A stretch of 32,401 bases of DNA from CAMBRQ01 sp945870325 (GTDB lineage: Bacteria; Bacillota; Clostridia; Lachnospirales; Lachnospiraceae): NCBI RefSeq assembly GCF_050313795.1, contig NZ_JBNPMC010000038.1:1-32401 (forward strand). Direction: 5' to 3'. Positions within the stretch are counted from its first letter, which is position 1; the number at the start of each line of letters is the position of its first letter. Positions 7,781 to 16,678 of the stretch are shown here, piece after piece. The notes beneath the pieces are model-generated. The model was not told the DNA's origin. It saw only the letters and a program-made list of their open reading frames with translations, and made no database searches. Position numbers and translations under genes: made by a program.

Positions 7781-7805
7781 AAAGAGACGCTCTCTCGAAC
7801 GTCTC
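7779..7805 (-). terminator. Rho-independent terminator of rpsO
   Basis: On the minus strand GAGACG pairs with CGTCTC (7800-7805 and 7784-7789) around a ten-base loop, followed by five Ts. It starts 13 bases after the rpsO stop. Confidence 0.8.
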
Positions 7806-7817
7806 CTCCACCTAAGA

Positions 7818-8084
7818 TTATTTTCTTAATCCAAGTCTTTCAATCAGTGTACGATATCTCTCGATATCTGTCTTCTTAAGATATGCAAGTAATCCACGTC
7901 TCTGACCTACCATCTTCAGAAGACCTCTTCTTGAATGATGATCCTTCGGATTGCTCTTGAAGTGATCTGTCAGGTCATTAATTCTTGCTGTCAGAATTGC
8001 AATCTGTACTTCCGGTGATCCTGTATCCCCAGGCGTTCTTCCGTACTCAGCTACGATCTGTTCTTTCTGTTCTTTTGAAATCAT
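7818..8084 (-). CDS. rpsO: 30S ribosomal protein S15 (uS15)
   Basis: This is a primary 16S rRNA binding protein of the 30S platform. The 88 residues are the family length and show the signature run from LTDHFKSNPKDHHSRRGLL to LKKTDIERYRTLIERLGLRK. The ATG is preceded by TAAGGAGGAT, a strong site. It has its own promoter at 8177-8205, a structured leader and its own terminator. It lies immediately upstream of pnp in transcription, the classic rpsO-pnp order, but the terminator and inserted element between them suggest they are separate units. Confidence 0.98.
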   Translation of the reverse strand: MISKEQKEQIVAEYGRTPGDTGSPEVQIAILTARINDLTDHFKSNPKDHHSRRGLLKMVGQRRGLLAYLKKTDIERYRTLIERLGLRK

Positions 8085-8099
8085 TGTTGTATCCTCCTT

Positions 8100-8170
8100 A
8101 TAACTTTTTATTAACGCCAGATATTAAGTAATGGTTGGAGATTCCAATTACCGAACATCGGCTCTCACAC
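8100..8170 (-). promoter_or_regulatory. Structured rpsO leader, candidate S15 autoregulatory RNA
   Basis: Between the promoter and the AAGGAGG site, the minus-strand RNA can form CCGA-TGT-TCGG and TTGGA-ATC-TCCAA hairpins. These can be enclosed by alternative pairings such as GTAAT with ATTAC and GAGA with TCTC. S15 is known to repress its own synthesis by binding leader RNA in several bacteria, including Geobacillus. Whether this leader carries the S15-binding motif is inference. Confidence 0.4.
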
Positions 8171-8176
8171 CAAAAT

Positions 8177-8205
8177 AGTATATCACACCGTCCATCCAAT
8201 GTAAA
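8177..8205 (-). promoter_or_regulatory. Sigma-A promoter of rpsO
   Basis: The minus strand has TTTACA (8200-8205), a 17-base spacer and TATACT (8177-8182). It lies between the end of the Na/Pi cotransporter gene and the rpsO leader. Confidence 0.75.
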
Positions 8206-8213
8206 GAAGAATT

Positions 8214-9863
8214 TTATTCATCTTCATCATCATCGCCAGTTCCTGTCGGCTGTAAGATAGCAAATGCTATATTTGTCGCATGATCGCCCACACGCTCCAG
8301 ACCGGATACTGTATCTGAAAACATCATTCCCGCCTCTGGCGTGCATTTATTCTTCGTCAATCTCTTAACATGAGCATTCTGCAATTTCTTCTCCATTGCG
8401 TCAATCTCATCCTCCAGATCCAGGATCTCCTGCATATGTTTATAATCTCTGTTTCTGAACATTTCAAGAGAATATTCCAGAATCTTTACAGTCTTCGCAT
8501 TCATCTCCTGTAATTGTCTCATTGCCTTCTCACTGAACTCTAAATTATGTTCTATCCTGGCCTTCGCAGAATCTGCAATATTCTCCGCGTGATCGCCGAT
8601 ACGCTCGATATCATTTACCACATGGAACAATCCACCGATGAGTTTCTCATCTGCAAGCGGAAGGATGATCTCATTCGCTTTTACCAGATAGTCTGTAATC
8701 TTGCGGTTCATAAAATCAATATATTCTTCTGTGCGATAGACTTTTTCAATCTCTTCTTCATTCAGCGTACATAAAGCATCCATCGCTAATTTCAGGTTCT
8801 CGGTTGCAACTTTACCCATATGTTCAATCTCGCAGACACTGTTATGCACTGCCGTCGTTGCTGACAGGATAGATCCATCACCAATATAAAGCAATTCATA
8901 CTCATCTTCATCTGAAGCATCCTTGCCAGGCACAATCTTGTAAGTCGCCTTAACAATCCATCCCATGAACGGGAATAGCATTGCCACTTCTACAACCTTC
9001 ATCAATGTATGTACATTCGCCACCGCACGGGCCAGACTTCCACCGGATATATAGAGCATCATATCTGTAAATGGATCAATCGCCACTAATAGCACTGCAA
9101 ACATAATCGCAGAACCAATCACATTGAATAAGAAATGAATCAATGCCGCACGTTTTGCATCTTTCTTACCGCTCAAGCTTGCAACAAGAGCCGATACACA
9201 GGAGCCTATATTACATCCAAGAATCATAAACGGACAGATCGCGAATTCCAAAAGTCCCTGAGAAACCATCAGCAGGATGATACCCACGGTCGCCGAGGAA
9301 CTCTGAAGCACTGCCGTAATAAGGAATCCCACCAGAATCGCAGCCCCTGGATTCTCCAATGATGCCAGGAAATTCAATATCCTTGGTGATTCCTTTACCG
9401 CCGTCATACTGTCACCCATAATACTAAGTCCCATGAAGAGAATACCAAATCCCAGTATCACTTCTCCAATTTTCTTGACACTCTGCTTCTTACAGAACAT
9501 CACCATGATTACGCCAATAATTACTACTAGTGGAGCAATATCCGATAAGTTAAACGCAATCAACTGTCCTGTTATGGTAGTACCAATATTAGCACCCAGA
9601 ATCACTCCCGAAGCCTGCATCAGATTCATCAGACCTGAATTCACGAAACTGACTACCATAACCGTTGTCGCATTTGACGACTGGATAATTGCAGTAAATA
9701 TAATACCAACAATCATTCCAATGAATCTGTTCTTAGTAAAAAACTCCAGGATGCTGCGCATCTTCGCTCCAGCCGCTTTCTCAAGGCCTTCGCTCATCAG
9801 TTTCATACCATACAGAAAGAATCCCAATCCGCCAAACAACATAAAAATCGTTGTAATACTCAT
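8214..9863 (-). CDS. Na/Pi cotransporter family protein with PhoU-like tail
   Basis: This is a predicted sodium-dependent phosphate transporter of the NptA/YjbB (SLC34-like) type in the cytoplasmic membrane. The 549 residues contain two inverted transport repeats, each with the hallmark QSS motif: QSSNATT at about 61-67 and QSSSAT at about 187-192. The N-terminus has the family run FLYGMKLMSEGLEKAAG. After about residue 340 a helical cytoplasmic domain resembles PhoU, with paired ERIGDHAENIA and ERVGDHATNIA motifs. The acidic end (DDDEDE) is a tail. The start is ATG after AAAGGAG. It follows ribF by 12 bases, so it is the last gene of the long nusA-infB operon. The exact substrate and direction (import or export) cannot be read from sequence. 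Confidence 0.92.
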   Translation of the reverse strand: MSITTIFMLFGGLGFFLYGMKLMSEGLEKAAGAKMRSILEFFTKNRFIGMIVGIIFTAIIQSSNATTVMVVSFVNSGLMNLMQASGVILGANIGTTITGQLIAFNLSDIAPLVVIIGVIMVMFCKKQSVKKIGEVILGFGILFMGLSIMGDSMTAVKESPRILNFLASLENPGAAILVGFLITAVLQSSSATVGIILLMVSQGLLEFAICPFMILGCNIGSCVSALVASLSGKKDAKRAALIHFLFNVIGSAIMFAVLLVAIDPFTDMMLYISGGSLARAVANVHTLMKVVEVAMLFPFMGWIVKATYKIVPGKDASDEDEYELLYIGDGSILSATTAVHNSVCEIEHMGKVATENLKLAMDALCTLNEEEIEKVYRTEEYIDFMNRKITDYLVKANEIILPLADEKLIGGLFHVVNDIERIGDHAENIADSAKARIEHNLEFSEKAMRQLQEMNAKTVKILEYSLEMFRNRDYKHMQEILDLEDEIDAMEKKLQNAHVKRLTKNKCTPEAGMMFSDTVSGLERVGDHATNIAFAILQPTGTGDDDEDE

Positions 9864-9875
9864 TTGTATTCTCCT

Positions 9876-10802
9876 TTACTCCTCACACCCGAAGAAATGT
9901 TTCCCATATGCAATATCATTGTCGATACATGCCTTCATCTCTTCAATACTTTTAAATCTTTGTTCCGGCCGTCGAAATTCCAGAAGTTCAATCGACACAG
10001 TCTTCCCGTATGCCTCTCCCTCATAGCCGAACAAAAAACTTTCTATCAGTACCTTCTGCTCATCGCTTACCGTTGGTTTCACCCCTACATTAGAAATTCC
10101 ATGATACCAGCAGCCATCAACCAGTACATTGCTAAGATATACTCCGCGCGGCGGAACGATCTTATCCTGTGGCCATGCCACATTAAATGTAGGGAATCCC
10201 AAAGTCCTTCCTAACTGCTTGCCATGCTCTACCACACCACTCAATCCATACGCATATCCCAGTAACTCTGCTGCAAGCCCTGCCTCTCCCTGACTTAAGA
10301 CCTCCCTGATATAGGTACTGCTAATGACACGGTCTTCATAGCGTTCTTTGTCAATTACAATCAACTGATATCCATAGATGTCGGCATAAACTTTTAACAT
10401 CTGGATATCACCTTGCTTCTGATAACCGAATCGGAAATCAGTTCCGACAACAACATATTTCGCATGGAAAAGTTCTTTTATTATATCTTTGATAAAACTC
10501 TCAGCATGCATCTGGCTAAACTCTTCCGTGAATGGACATTCCACCAGATAATCCACCTTATCCTTAAGGTGTTCCTGTCTCTCGGCACTGCTCATCAGAA
10601 CCTGCGGAACTACCCCTTTTTTCTCCCATAATGGATGCATATCGAATGAACACACGATACTGTTGAGTCCTTCTTGTTTCGCCAGTTCGCTTACCTTCTC
10701 GACCAATTTCTGATGTCCCTTGTGAAGACCGTCGAATTTGCCAAAGGTAACTGCTGATTCTCTGCTGTCTTTATAATGCGACAGCCACTTGATGTATTGC
10801 AT
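9876..10802 (-). CDS. ribF: Bifunctional riboflavin kinase / FAD synthetase
   Basis: This enzyme makes FMN from riboflavin and ATP, then FAD from FMN and ATP. The 308 residues show the nucleotidyltransferase domain first, with KFDGLHKGHQ at about 22-31 and SSTYIREVL at about 171-179. The riboflavin kinase domain follows, with GRTLGFPTFNV and PPRGVYL and the C-terminal FRRPEQRF. Length and order are standard for RibF. The start is ATG after AAGAAGGGACTAAT. It lies between truB (50 bases) and the cotransporter gene, an arrangement common after infB in Firmicutes. Confidence 0.97.
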   Translation of the reverse strand: MQYIKWLSHYKDSRESAVTFGKFDGLHKGHQKLVEKVSELAKQEGLNSIVCSFDMHPLWEKKGVVPQVLMSSAERQEHLKDKVDYLVECPFTEEFSQMHAESFIKDIIKELFHAKYVVVGTDFRFGYQKQGDIQMLKVYADIYGYQLIVIDKERYEDRVISSTYIREVLSQGEAGLAAELLGYAYGLSGVVEHGKQLGRTLGFPTFNVAWPQDKIVPPRGVYLSNVLVDGCWYHGISNVGVKPTVSDEQKVLIESFLFGYEGEAYGKTVSIELLEFRRPEQRFKSIEEMKACIDNDIAYGKHFFGCEE

Positions 10803-10852
10803 ATTAGTCCCTTCTTAAACTGTTCTATATCTTTTGCTTCAAGTCTGCTATC

Positions 10853-11800
10853 TTATGATTGCAAAAACATCTTCACAATACGATATTCTTTTTTTTCTTT
10901 CTGCCAACGGTATATCCCGATAAACTGCCCGACCTCATCATATAGCCGGACAGACTCCTGATCTTCCATGCCAAGATCAGTCTTTTCCTTCATATCCTGG
11001 TCTTCTTTATGCCCGCAAGCACAGACTACAGCCCTGGCAGGAAGTGCATTCCCGTTCTTTGCCAGCGAATCCCATCGTTCTTTCACAAACATTTTCTTAT
11101 AAGCATCAAACATGGCATCGATCGGAACCAATACCTTCTCCAAGGTACCTTCCTCCTGCAAGCGCCGGATTTCATCCAATGTCATGCTTTCTGCAAGTTT
11201 AAAACGGCTCACTCTGGTACGCACCAGTTCTTCCATACATCCGCCACATCCAAGTTTTTCACCAATATCCTGGCACAATGTACGGATGTAAGTACCTTTT
11301 GAACAGGTCACTTCCATTCTCACCCGTGGAAGCCGCATCTCCAGAATACGAATCTCATGGATTCTGACCAGACGCGCTTTACGTTCGACTACTTTTCCTT
11401 CTCTTGCAAGTTCATATAATTTCCTGCCATTTACTTTCAGAGCGGAGTACATAGGCGGTATCTGTGCATATTCTCCCACGAACTGCTCAATTGTTCTTTG
11501 CACTTCCTCCTCCTGAAGATAGGAGGTGTCCATTGTACTTAGAACCTGCCCGCTGATATCCTGGGTATCTGTAGTTTTTCCCAGCAGAAGAACAGCCTCA
11601 TAAGTCTTATCCTTATCCGTCAGCATATCACATAACTTCGTTGCCCTTCCAAGGCATACCGGCAGAACACCCGTGGCATCCGGGTCCAAAGTTCCCGTAT
11701 GCCCGATCTTGCGCTGTCCGGTAATCCCTCGTAATTTTGCTACTACATCATGTGAAGTAAATCCCTTTTCTTTATACACATTCAAAACACCGTGTATCAT
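10853..11800 (-). CDS. truB: tRNA pseudouridine(55) synthase
   Basis: This enzyme isomerises U55 of the T-loop in tRNA. The 315 residues carry the catalytic motif GHTGTLDPDATG with Asp39, the preceding GVLNVYKEKGFTSHDVV, CSKGTYIRTL in the middle of the catalytic domain, and a C-terminal PUA-like extension ending in EYRIVKMF. Between about residues 260 and 280 is an insertion rich in charged residues (CACGHKEDQDMKEKTDLG) that looks like a lineage-specific linker. The start is ATG after GGCAGGAGAAATAT, 15 bases after nrnA. Confidence 0.97.
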   Translation of the reverse strand: MIHGVLNVYKEKGFTSHDVVAKLRGITGQRKIGHTGTLDPDATGVLPVCLGRATKLCDMLTDKDKTYEAVLLLGKTTDTQDISGQVLSTMDTSYLQEEEVQRTIEQFVGEYAQIPPMYSALKVNGRKLYELAREGKVVERKARLVRIHEIRILEMRLPRVRMEVTCSKGTYIRTLCQDIGEKLGCGGCMEELVRTRVSRFKLAESMTLDEIRRLQEEGTLEKVLVPIDAMFDAYKKMFVKERWDSLAKNGNALPARAVVCACGHKEDQDMKEKTDLGMEDQESVRLYDEVGQFIGIYRWQKEKKEYRIVKMFLQS

Positions 11801-11815
11801 ATATTTCTCCTGCCT

Positions 11816-12775
11816 TTATATCCCGGCCAGACTCTCCATCTGCTCCTCGATCTGCTTTGACAGGTTGTTGATCACATCATATGGTGTTCCTGTCATTGTA
11901 AGCCCAGCCGCTTTCTTATGTCCGCCGCCTCCGAAATACTTCGCGATCTTACTTACATCAATCGTATCTTTAGAGCGAAGGCTTACCTTATATACACGCG
12001 GTTCAAGTTCATACATGAAGATTGCAACTTCTACACCCTTCGTAACTCTTAACTGGCTGACAATCCCATCCAGATCCTTGGCATCAACACCATAGAAATC
12101 CATCGTTTTCTTCGTTATATAAGTGGCAATACATGTACCATCCATAAAAAGAATACTCTCAAGCAGCGCTCTGCCCAGTATCTGATTCTGTGCATAAGTC
12201 TTCTCGTAATAAGTGTCCTGAATGAGACGTGGAGCATCCACGCCTTTCTCCAGCAGATTTGCCGCCATCCGGAATGTTGATGGTGCCGCACAAGAGTACT
12301 GAAATACCCCTGTATCATGCACAATTCCAAGATATAATGCGTTAGCAGTCTCCAGGGATATCTTCTCGTAATCCATCAGATTGTATACCAGTTCTGAAGT
12401 GGAACTGGCATCCGAAATCACATAACTATCCTCTGCAAATCCAGTATTGCTGATATGATGATCAATACAATAGGTATGTTTTGCCCGCTCGAACAAAGGC
12501 GCCGAGAATCCCAGCCGATCCTGGTCTCCGCAATCAAGACAGATAAACAGATCATATTCCATGTCTTCCGGTATCTCGTGATGAATCTCTTTTGCCGCCT
12601 CCAGAAACTGATATGTTTCCGGAATCTCCTCCAGATATACATCAGCCCTCTTATCTTCATAATTATCCTTTATATACTGATAAAGTCCCATGCAGGAACC
12701 CGCACAATCGCCATCCGGACGAATATGTCCGCCAATCGCGATTGTTTCAGCATCTTTCAGAATCTTATTCAGCAT
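11816..12775 (-). CDS. nrnA: DHH-family phosphoesterase, NrnA-like
   Basis: This is a predicted oligoribonuclease (nanoRNase) and/or 3'-phosphoadenosine-5'-phosphate phosphatase of the DHH/DHHA1 superfamily, acting at the end of RNA decay. The four DHH metal motifs are visible in order: GHIRPDGDCAGS, ICLDCGDQDR, IDHHISN and GIVHDTGVFQYS. The DHHA1 substrate motif FGGGGHKKAAG is near the C-terminus. I place the start at the ATG at 12775 (319 residues), with GGAAGGTG properly spaced; the GTG three codons earlier lies inside that ribosome binding site. It overlaps rbfA by 11 bases. Position between rbfA and truB is standard in Firmicutes. Confidence 0.93.
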   Translation of the reverse strand: MLNKILKDAETIAIGGHIRPDGDCAGSCMGLYQYIKDNYEDKRADVYLEEIPETYQFLEAAKEIHHEIPEDMEYDLFICLDCGDQDRLGFSAPLFERAKHTYCIDHHISNTGFAEDSYVISDASSTSELVYNLMDYEKISLETANALYLGIVHDTGVFQYSCAAPSTFRMAANLLEKGVDAPRLIQDTYYEKTYAQNQILGRALLESILFMDGTCIATYITKKTMDFYGVDAKDLDGIVSQLRVTKGVEVAIFMYELEPRVYKVSLRSKDTIDVSKIAKYFGGGGHKKAAGLTMTGTPYDVINNLSKQIEEQMESLAGI

Positions 12776-13148
12776 CTGTATCACCTTCCGTTGTCATTCC
12801 CTTTGTTACCTCGTCTATCTTTCTAGACATATTCACTCCATATTCAATTGACTGATCCAGTACGAACTTAATCTCCGGCGTATTACGCATATTCAGCGTC
12901 CTTGCCAATTCGCGCCGGATATATCCTTCTGCACTTTGCAGACCTTTAATCGTCTCCTCCTGTGCATGTGCATCTCCCAGCACACTAATATATGCTTTGC
13001 AAGTCTTTAAGTCAGGTGCGACCTCTGCCGCAACCACAGAAGTCCACGGAGCGACCCGCGGGTCCTTAATGCCGCCTCTTATGATATTGCTCAGTTCCCG
13101 CTGCACTTCCGTATTGACTCTGGTATTCTTTATACTTCTTTTTCTCAT
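12765..13148 (-). CDS. rbfA: 30S ribosome-binding factor A
   Basis: This assembly factor binds the immature 30S subunit near the 5' end of 16S rRNA and is needed for cold growth in other bacteria. The 127 residues show the KH-like RbfA features: RINTEVQRELS-type start (NTRVNTEVQRELSNII), DPRVAPWTSVVAAEVAPDLKTCKAYISV, and the RTLNMRNTPEIKFVLDQSIEYG end region. The start is ATG after GAGGGAGTTATA. It lies 39 bases after infB and overlaps nrnA. Confidence 0.97.
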   Translation of the reverse strand: MRKRSIKNTRVNTEVQRELSNIIRGGIKDPRVAPWTSVVAAEVAPDLKTCKAYISVLGDAHAQEETIKGLQSAEGYIRRELARTLNMRNTPEIKFVLDQSIEYGVNMSRKIDEVTKGMTTEGDTDAE

Positions 13149-13187
13149 TATAACTCCCTCGCTTTCAAGAGCAGGGAAATACCAGGA

Positions 13188-16067
13188 TTATCTAGGTATC
13201 TCAACCATCTTGAATGCTTCTACCTGGTCGCCTTCTTTTACATCATTAAAGTTGGCAAATACAAATCCACACTCATATCCTGCTCTTACTTCTTTTACAT
13301 CGTCTTTAAATCTTCTCAGGGATGCAAGCGCTCCTTCAAAGATTACAACTCCATCTCTTGTAATACGTACAGAGCAATCTCTCTCAAATGTACCATCCAG
13401 TACATAAGATCCTGCAATCGTACCAACACCAGAAGCCTTAAAGGTCTGACGAACCTCTGCATGCCCCAGTACTTTTTCTTCGAAGATCGGGTCAAGCATT
13501 CCCTTCATAGCTGCCTCTACATCTTCAATCGCGTTATAGATGACGCGATACAAACGAATATCCACGCCTTCGCGTTCTGCTGTCTCTTTTGCAGTTGCAT
13601 CCGGACGTACGTTGAATCCAATGATAATCGCGTTGGATGCTGAAGCAAGGCTTACATCAGATTCATTGATCGCACCAACACCACCATGAATGATCTTAAC
13701 TACGACTTCATCATTCGACAGTTTCAGAAGGCTCTGCTTCATAGCTTCTACAGATCCCTGTACGTCTGCCTTGACAACAATACCAAGTTCTTTTAAGTTT
13801 CCTTCCTGAATCTGGGTAAACAAATCATCCAGAGACAGTTTTGACTTGGTCTCTTCCAGCAATTTCACCTTGCTCTGAGAGATGAATGTCTCTGCAAAGT
13901 TTCTTGCTTCTTTATCATTAGCACATCCTACAAATACTTCTCCTGCATTCGGAACATCATTTAATCCCAGGATCTCTACCGGCATGGAAGGACCTGCTTC
14001 TTTCACACGTCTTCCCTTATCATCCATCATGGCTCTTACTTTACCATATGCAGATCCTGCTGCGATGGAATCGCCGACTCTTAATGTTCCCTTCTGTACA
14101 AGAACGGTTGCTACAGAACCTCTTCCTTTATCAAGCTGAGCTTCCAATACAAGACCTCTTGCCCGACGGTTAGAATTCGCTTTTAATTCCATAACTTCTG
14201 CTGTCAGAACGATCATCTCCATCAGGTCTTCCAGACCTTCGCCCGTCTTAGCAGATACCGGCACGAATACAGTACTTCCGCCCCAGTCTTCCGGAATCAG
14301 TTCATATTCTGTGAGTTCCTGTTTTACACGCTCAATATTTGCACTTGGCTTATCAATCTTATTCACCGCAACAACGATCTCAACTCCTGCCGCTTTTGCA
14401 TGGTTGATTGCCTCTACAGTCTGCGGCATAACTCCATCATCTGCTGCAACAACCAGGATTGCAATATCCGTAGAACTTGCACCACGCATACGCATTGCTG
14501 TGAAAGCCTCATGTCCCGGAGTATCCAAAAACGTAATCTTCTCACCATTTACATCGACTACATAGGCACCAATATGCTGTGTGATACCGCCTGCTTCTTT
14601 ATCGATTACGTTCGTATGGCGGATTGCATCCAGAAGAGACGTCTTACCATGGTCAACATGACCCATAACACAGACTACCGGCGGACGCTTCTTCATCTTG
14701 CTCTCGTCCTCTTCTTCTTCCTTGAGAAGTTCTTCGATTACGTCTACAACTTCCTCTTTCTCACAGAGTACTTCGAATTCCATTGCGATTTCTTCTGCTG
14801 TCTCATAATCGATCTCCTGATTCACAGTCACAATCTTGCCCTGCATGAATAATTTCTTAACGATTACAGATGGAACGATCTTCATCTTATCTGCCAGTTC
14901 CTGAATCGTAAGCACTTCCGGAATCACGATAGACTTAATCTCTTCCTCCACCTTCTGCTGTTTCTGCTGTGGCTTCTGAAGCTGCTGCTTTGGCTCATTC
15001 TTCTTGCCTTTTGTCATTCTATCGTCTTCATCCTCACGGCGATAGTCTTTCTTCTTATGATCGTCTTTTCCTTTGCCTTTGCTGCGCTGCGGCTTCTGTC
15101 CTTCTACCGCTGGTGCCGGAATGCTGGAAGCACTATTTCTTCTGTCATTATTGCGACGGTCAGACCTCTCTCCTGGTCTGCGGCTTTGATTCCTATCTCT
15201 TCCATCTCTGTCTCTTCCATCTCTGTCTCTTCCATCGCCTCTATCTCTTCCGTCTCTGTCGCCGGAGAATCTATCCTGACGATTTCCCTGTGAACGGTCG
15301 CCACGTGGCGGACGCTGGCTTCCTCCTCTGGAATCCTGACGTCTCTCTCCATTATTGCGTTCATTTTTATCAGAACGTTCGGAACGATCAGAGCGTTCCT
15401 GACGTCTCTGGAACTGTCCTCTCTCAGATGCTGGTCTGTCGGATGTTCTTTCTCCTGATCTCTGAGCCGATCTTGCTGCAGATCTCTCTTCTGTTCTTGC
15501 CGCAGTATTCGCTGCCGGTCTTTCCTGACGCTGCACATTCTGCGGTTTTTCCGTCGTTGGTCTTTCCTGACGCTGCACATTCTGTGGCTTCTCTGCTGTA
15601 GGTGATACCGGACGTTTTGCTTGTTCTGCAGTTTTCTCCACCGGTCTTTCCACACGTTTTGCAGGTTGCGGTCTCTCTGGCGTCTGGGATGCCGGACGTG
15701 CAGGCTGTGGTGCCGCTTTTGCCGGTCTTCCGTTATTCACCTGCATTGGTCTGCCCTGAGTCTGCTGCGAACGCCCCGGCTGCTGTCCCGGACGGCCTCC
15801 TGGTCTTCTTCCCTGCTTTGCACCATTCTGTGTATTCTGCGGACGGAACACGTGCACAATATTCTTCTTCTTCGGTGCCTCCTGATCTGATTTGGCTTCC
15901 GGCTTCTCACCTTTTGATAAAGCCTTTCTGGCCATATCAGCCTCATTATCTTCTAATGAACTCATATGATTTTTCACCTCTATATTCTTTCCGCCAAGGA
16001 AATCAATAATGTCCTTACTCTGAACATTCAATTCCTTCGCTAACTCATGAACTTTGATTTTTGACAT
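13188..16067 (-). CDS. infB: Translation initiation factor IF-2
   Basis: This GTPase delivers initiator tRNA to the 30S subunit and promotes subunit joining. The 959 residues begin with an IF2_N module (KIKVHELAKELNVQSKDII), then an extended Arg/Asp/Pro/Gln-rich region at about 60-375. A second IF2_N-type module follows at about 384-435. The G domain has GHVDHGKT (469-476), DTPGH (515-519) and NKID (569-572), and domains II-IV complete the protein. The disordered region holds a 14-residue duplication (EKPQNVQRQERP) and RDGRD repeats; the matching DNA repeats lie at about 15195-15260 and 15517-15587. The start is ATG after AGGAGG. It lies 14 bases after ylxQ. Confidence 0.98.
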   Translation of the reverse strand: MSKIKVHELAKELNVQSKDIIDFLGGKNIEVKNHMSSLEDNEADMARKALSKGEKPEAKSDQEAPKKKNIVHVFRPQNTQNGAKQGRRPGGRPGQQPGRSQQTQGRPMQVNNGRPAKAAPQPARPASQTPERPQPAKRVERPVEKTAEQAKRPVSPTAEKPQNVQRQERPTTEKPQNVQRQERPAANTAARTEERSAARSAQRSGERTSDRPASERGQFQRRQERSDRSERSDKNERNNGERRQDSRGGSQRPPRGDRSQGNRQDRFSGDRDGRDRGDGRDRDGRDRDGRDRNQSRRPGERSDRRNNDRRNSASSIPAPAVEGQKPQRSKGKGKDDHKKKDYRREDEDDRMTKGKKNEPKQQLQKPQQKQQKVEEEIKSIVIPEVLTIQELADKMKIVPSVIVKKLFMQGKIVTVNQEIDYETAEEIAMEFEVLCEKEEVVDVIEELLKEEEEDESKMKKRPPVVCVMGHVDHGKTSLLDAIRHTNVIDKEAGGITQHIGAYVVDVNGEKITFLDTPGHEAFTAMRMRGASSTDIAILVVAADDGVMPQTVEAINHAKAAGVEIVVAVNKIDKPSANIERVKQELTEYELIPEDWGGSTVFVPVSAKTGEGLEDLMEMIVLTAEVMELKANSNRRARGLVLEAQLDKGRGSVATVLVQKGTLRVGDSIAAGSAYGKVRAMMDDKGRRVKEAGPSMPVEILGLNDVPNAGEVFVGCANDKEARNFAETFISQSKVKLLEETKSKLSLDDLFTQIQEGNLKELGIVVKADVQGSVEAMKQSLLKLSNDEVVVKIIHGGVGAINESDVSLASASNAIIIGFNVRPDATAKETAEREGVDIRLYRVIYNAIEDVEAAMKGMLDPIFEEKVLGHAEVRQTFKASGVGTIAGSYVLDGTFERDCSVRITRDGVVIFEGALASLRRFKDDVKEVRAGYECGFVFANFNDVKEGDQVEAFKMVEIPR
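15517..15587. repeat. 42-bp tandem duplication inside infB
   Basis: Blocks beginning at 15517 and 15559 share 26 identical bases (GGTCTTTCCTGACGCTGCAC and the following six), with a 42-base period, equal to 14 codons. A second low-complexity tract with a 15-base period built on TCTCTTCCATCTCTG lies at about 15195-15260. Both keep the reading frame and sit in the disordered region of IF-2. Confidence 0.85.
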
Positions 16068-16081
16068 ACTAACTACCTCCT

Positions 16082-16405
16082 CTATGCAATCTCGTTATCT
16101 TCTGTGTCCATATGCTTCCTGATTCCTTTTGCAAATCCCTCATCCAATATTGCTAGAGATGCCCGGAACTGTTTTCCCATTGCATGCCCCAAGGTATCTT
16201 TATCTTTATAAAAATAGATTGGCACGTGATAATAGTCACACATGTTTCGAAATTTCTTCTTCGTATTATCAGACGCATCATCAGCCACGATTACCAGAGC
16301 AGCACTGCCGGATTTTACTTCTCTCTCCGTACAGAACTCTCCGCTTACCGTCTTCCCTGCCTTTGTTGCAAGGCCAATGAGCGACAGCACTTTATTCTGA
16401 CTCAA
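16082..16405 (-). CDS. ylxQ: L7Ae-family ribosomal-type protein YlxQ
   Basis: This is a small RNA-binding protein of the L7Ae/L30e/S12e/Gadd45 family, found between ylxR and infB in Firmicutes. The core reads NKVLSLIGLATKAGKTVSGE, then SGSAALVIVADDASDNTKKKF and the C-terminal half YKDKDTLGHAMGKQFRASLAI. I choose the TTG at 16405 (107 residues), with AAGGAG about ten bases and GGAG four bases before it; the frame stays open further upstream, but that would give an unusual basic extension overlapping ylxR by 80 bases. With the TTG the overlap with ylxR is 14 bases. The function in translation is inferred from family and context. Confidence 0.88.
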   Translation of the reverse strand: MSQNKVLSLIGLATKAGKTVSGEFCTEREVKSGSAALVIVADDASDNTKKKFRNMCDYYHVPIYFYKDKDTLGHAMGKQFRASLAILDEGFAKGIRKHMDTEDNEIA

Positions 16406-16670
16406 GTATCTCCATCTCCTTTTCCAGTGCCTCATACACTTCTTTTGGAATAGACTGCTTAAATGACCGTTCAAGCCCTCTGCTCTTCACAGCCTTTTCA
16501 AGGCATTCCTTCGACGGACAGATATAAGCGCCACGCCCGTTCTTCTTGCCGGTAGCATCCAGAAGGAACTCCCCTTCAGCAGTCCTGATGACACGAATCA
16601 TCTCTTTTTTACTCTTCATTTTCTGACAGCCTACGCATTTACGCATCGGCAGTTTTTTATTTGCTCCCAA
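16392..16670 (-). CDS. ylxR: YlxR family RNA-binding protein
   Basis: This is a DUF448 protein encoded between nusA and infB; recent work on B. subtilis links YlxR to modulation of RNase P. The 92 residues show RKCVGCQKMKSKKEMIRVIR, the GRGAYICPSKECLEKA motif and SRGLERSFK, all family hallmarks. The start is TTG at 16670, preceded by AGGTG five bases upstream. The ATG eight codons later has no site at suitable distance and would remove residues that the family has before RKC. The stop of nusA lies inside the ribosome binding site region (16679), so translation is probably coupled. Confidence 0.94.
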   Translation of the reverse strand: MGANKKLPMRKCVGCQKMKSKKEMIRVIRTAEGEFLLDATGKKNGRGAYICPSKECLEKAVKSRGLERSFKQSIPKEVYEALEKEMEILESE

Positions 16671-16678
16671 ATAATCAC

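Noticed and set aside
8206..8235. Terminator for the Na/Pi cotransporter gene
   Set aside because: Only a weak GAAGA/TCTTC pairing with a three-base T-run is visible; too poor to call.
15195..15590. CRISPR-like repeats
   Set aside because: Units are short, adjacent without unique spacers, and keep the infB reading frame.
14969..15601. Plus-strand frame opposite infB, rich in Leu/Cys/His
   Set aside because: Its composition mirrors the repetitive Arg/Asp region of IF-2 on the other strand.
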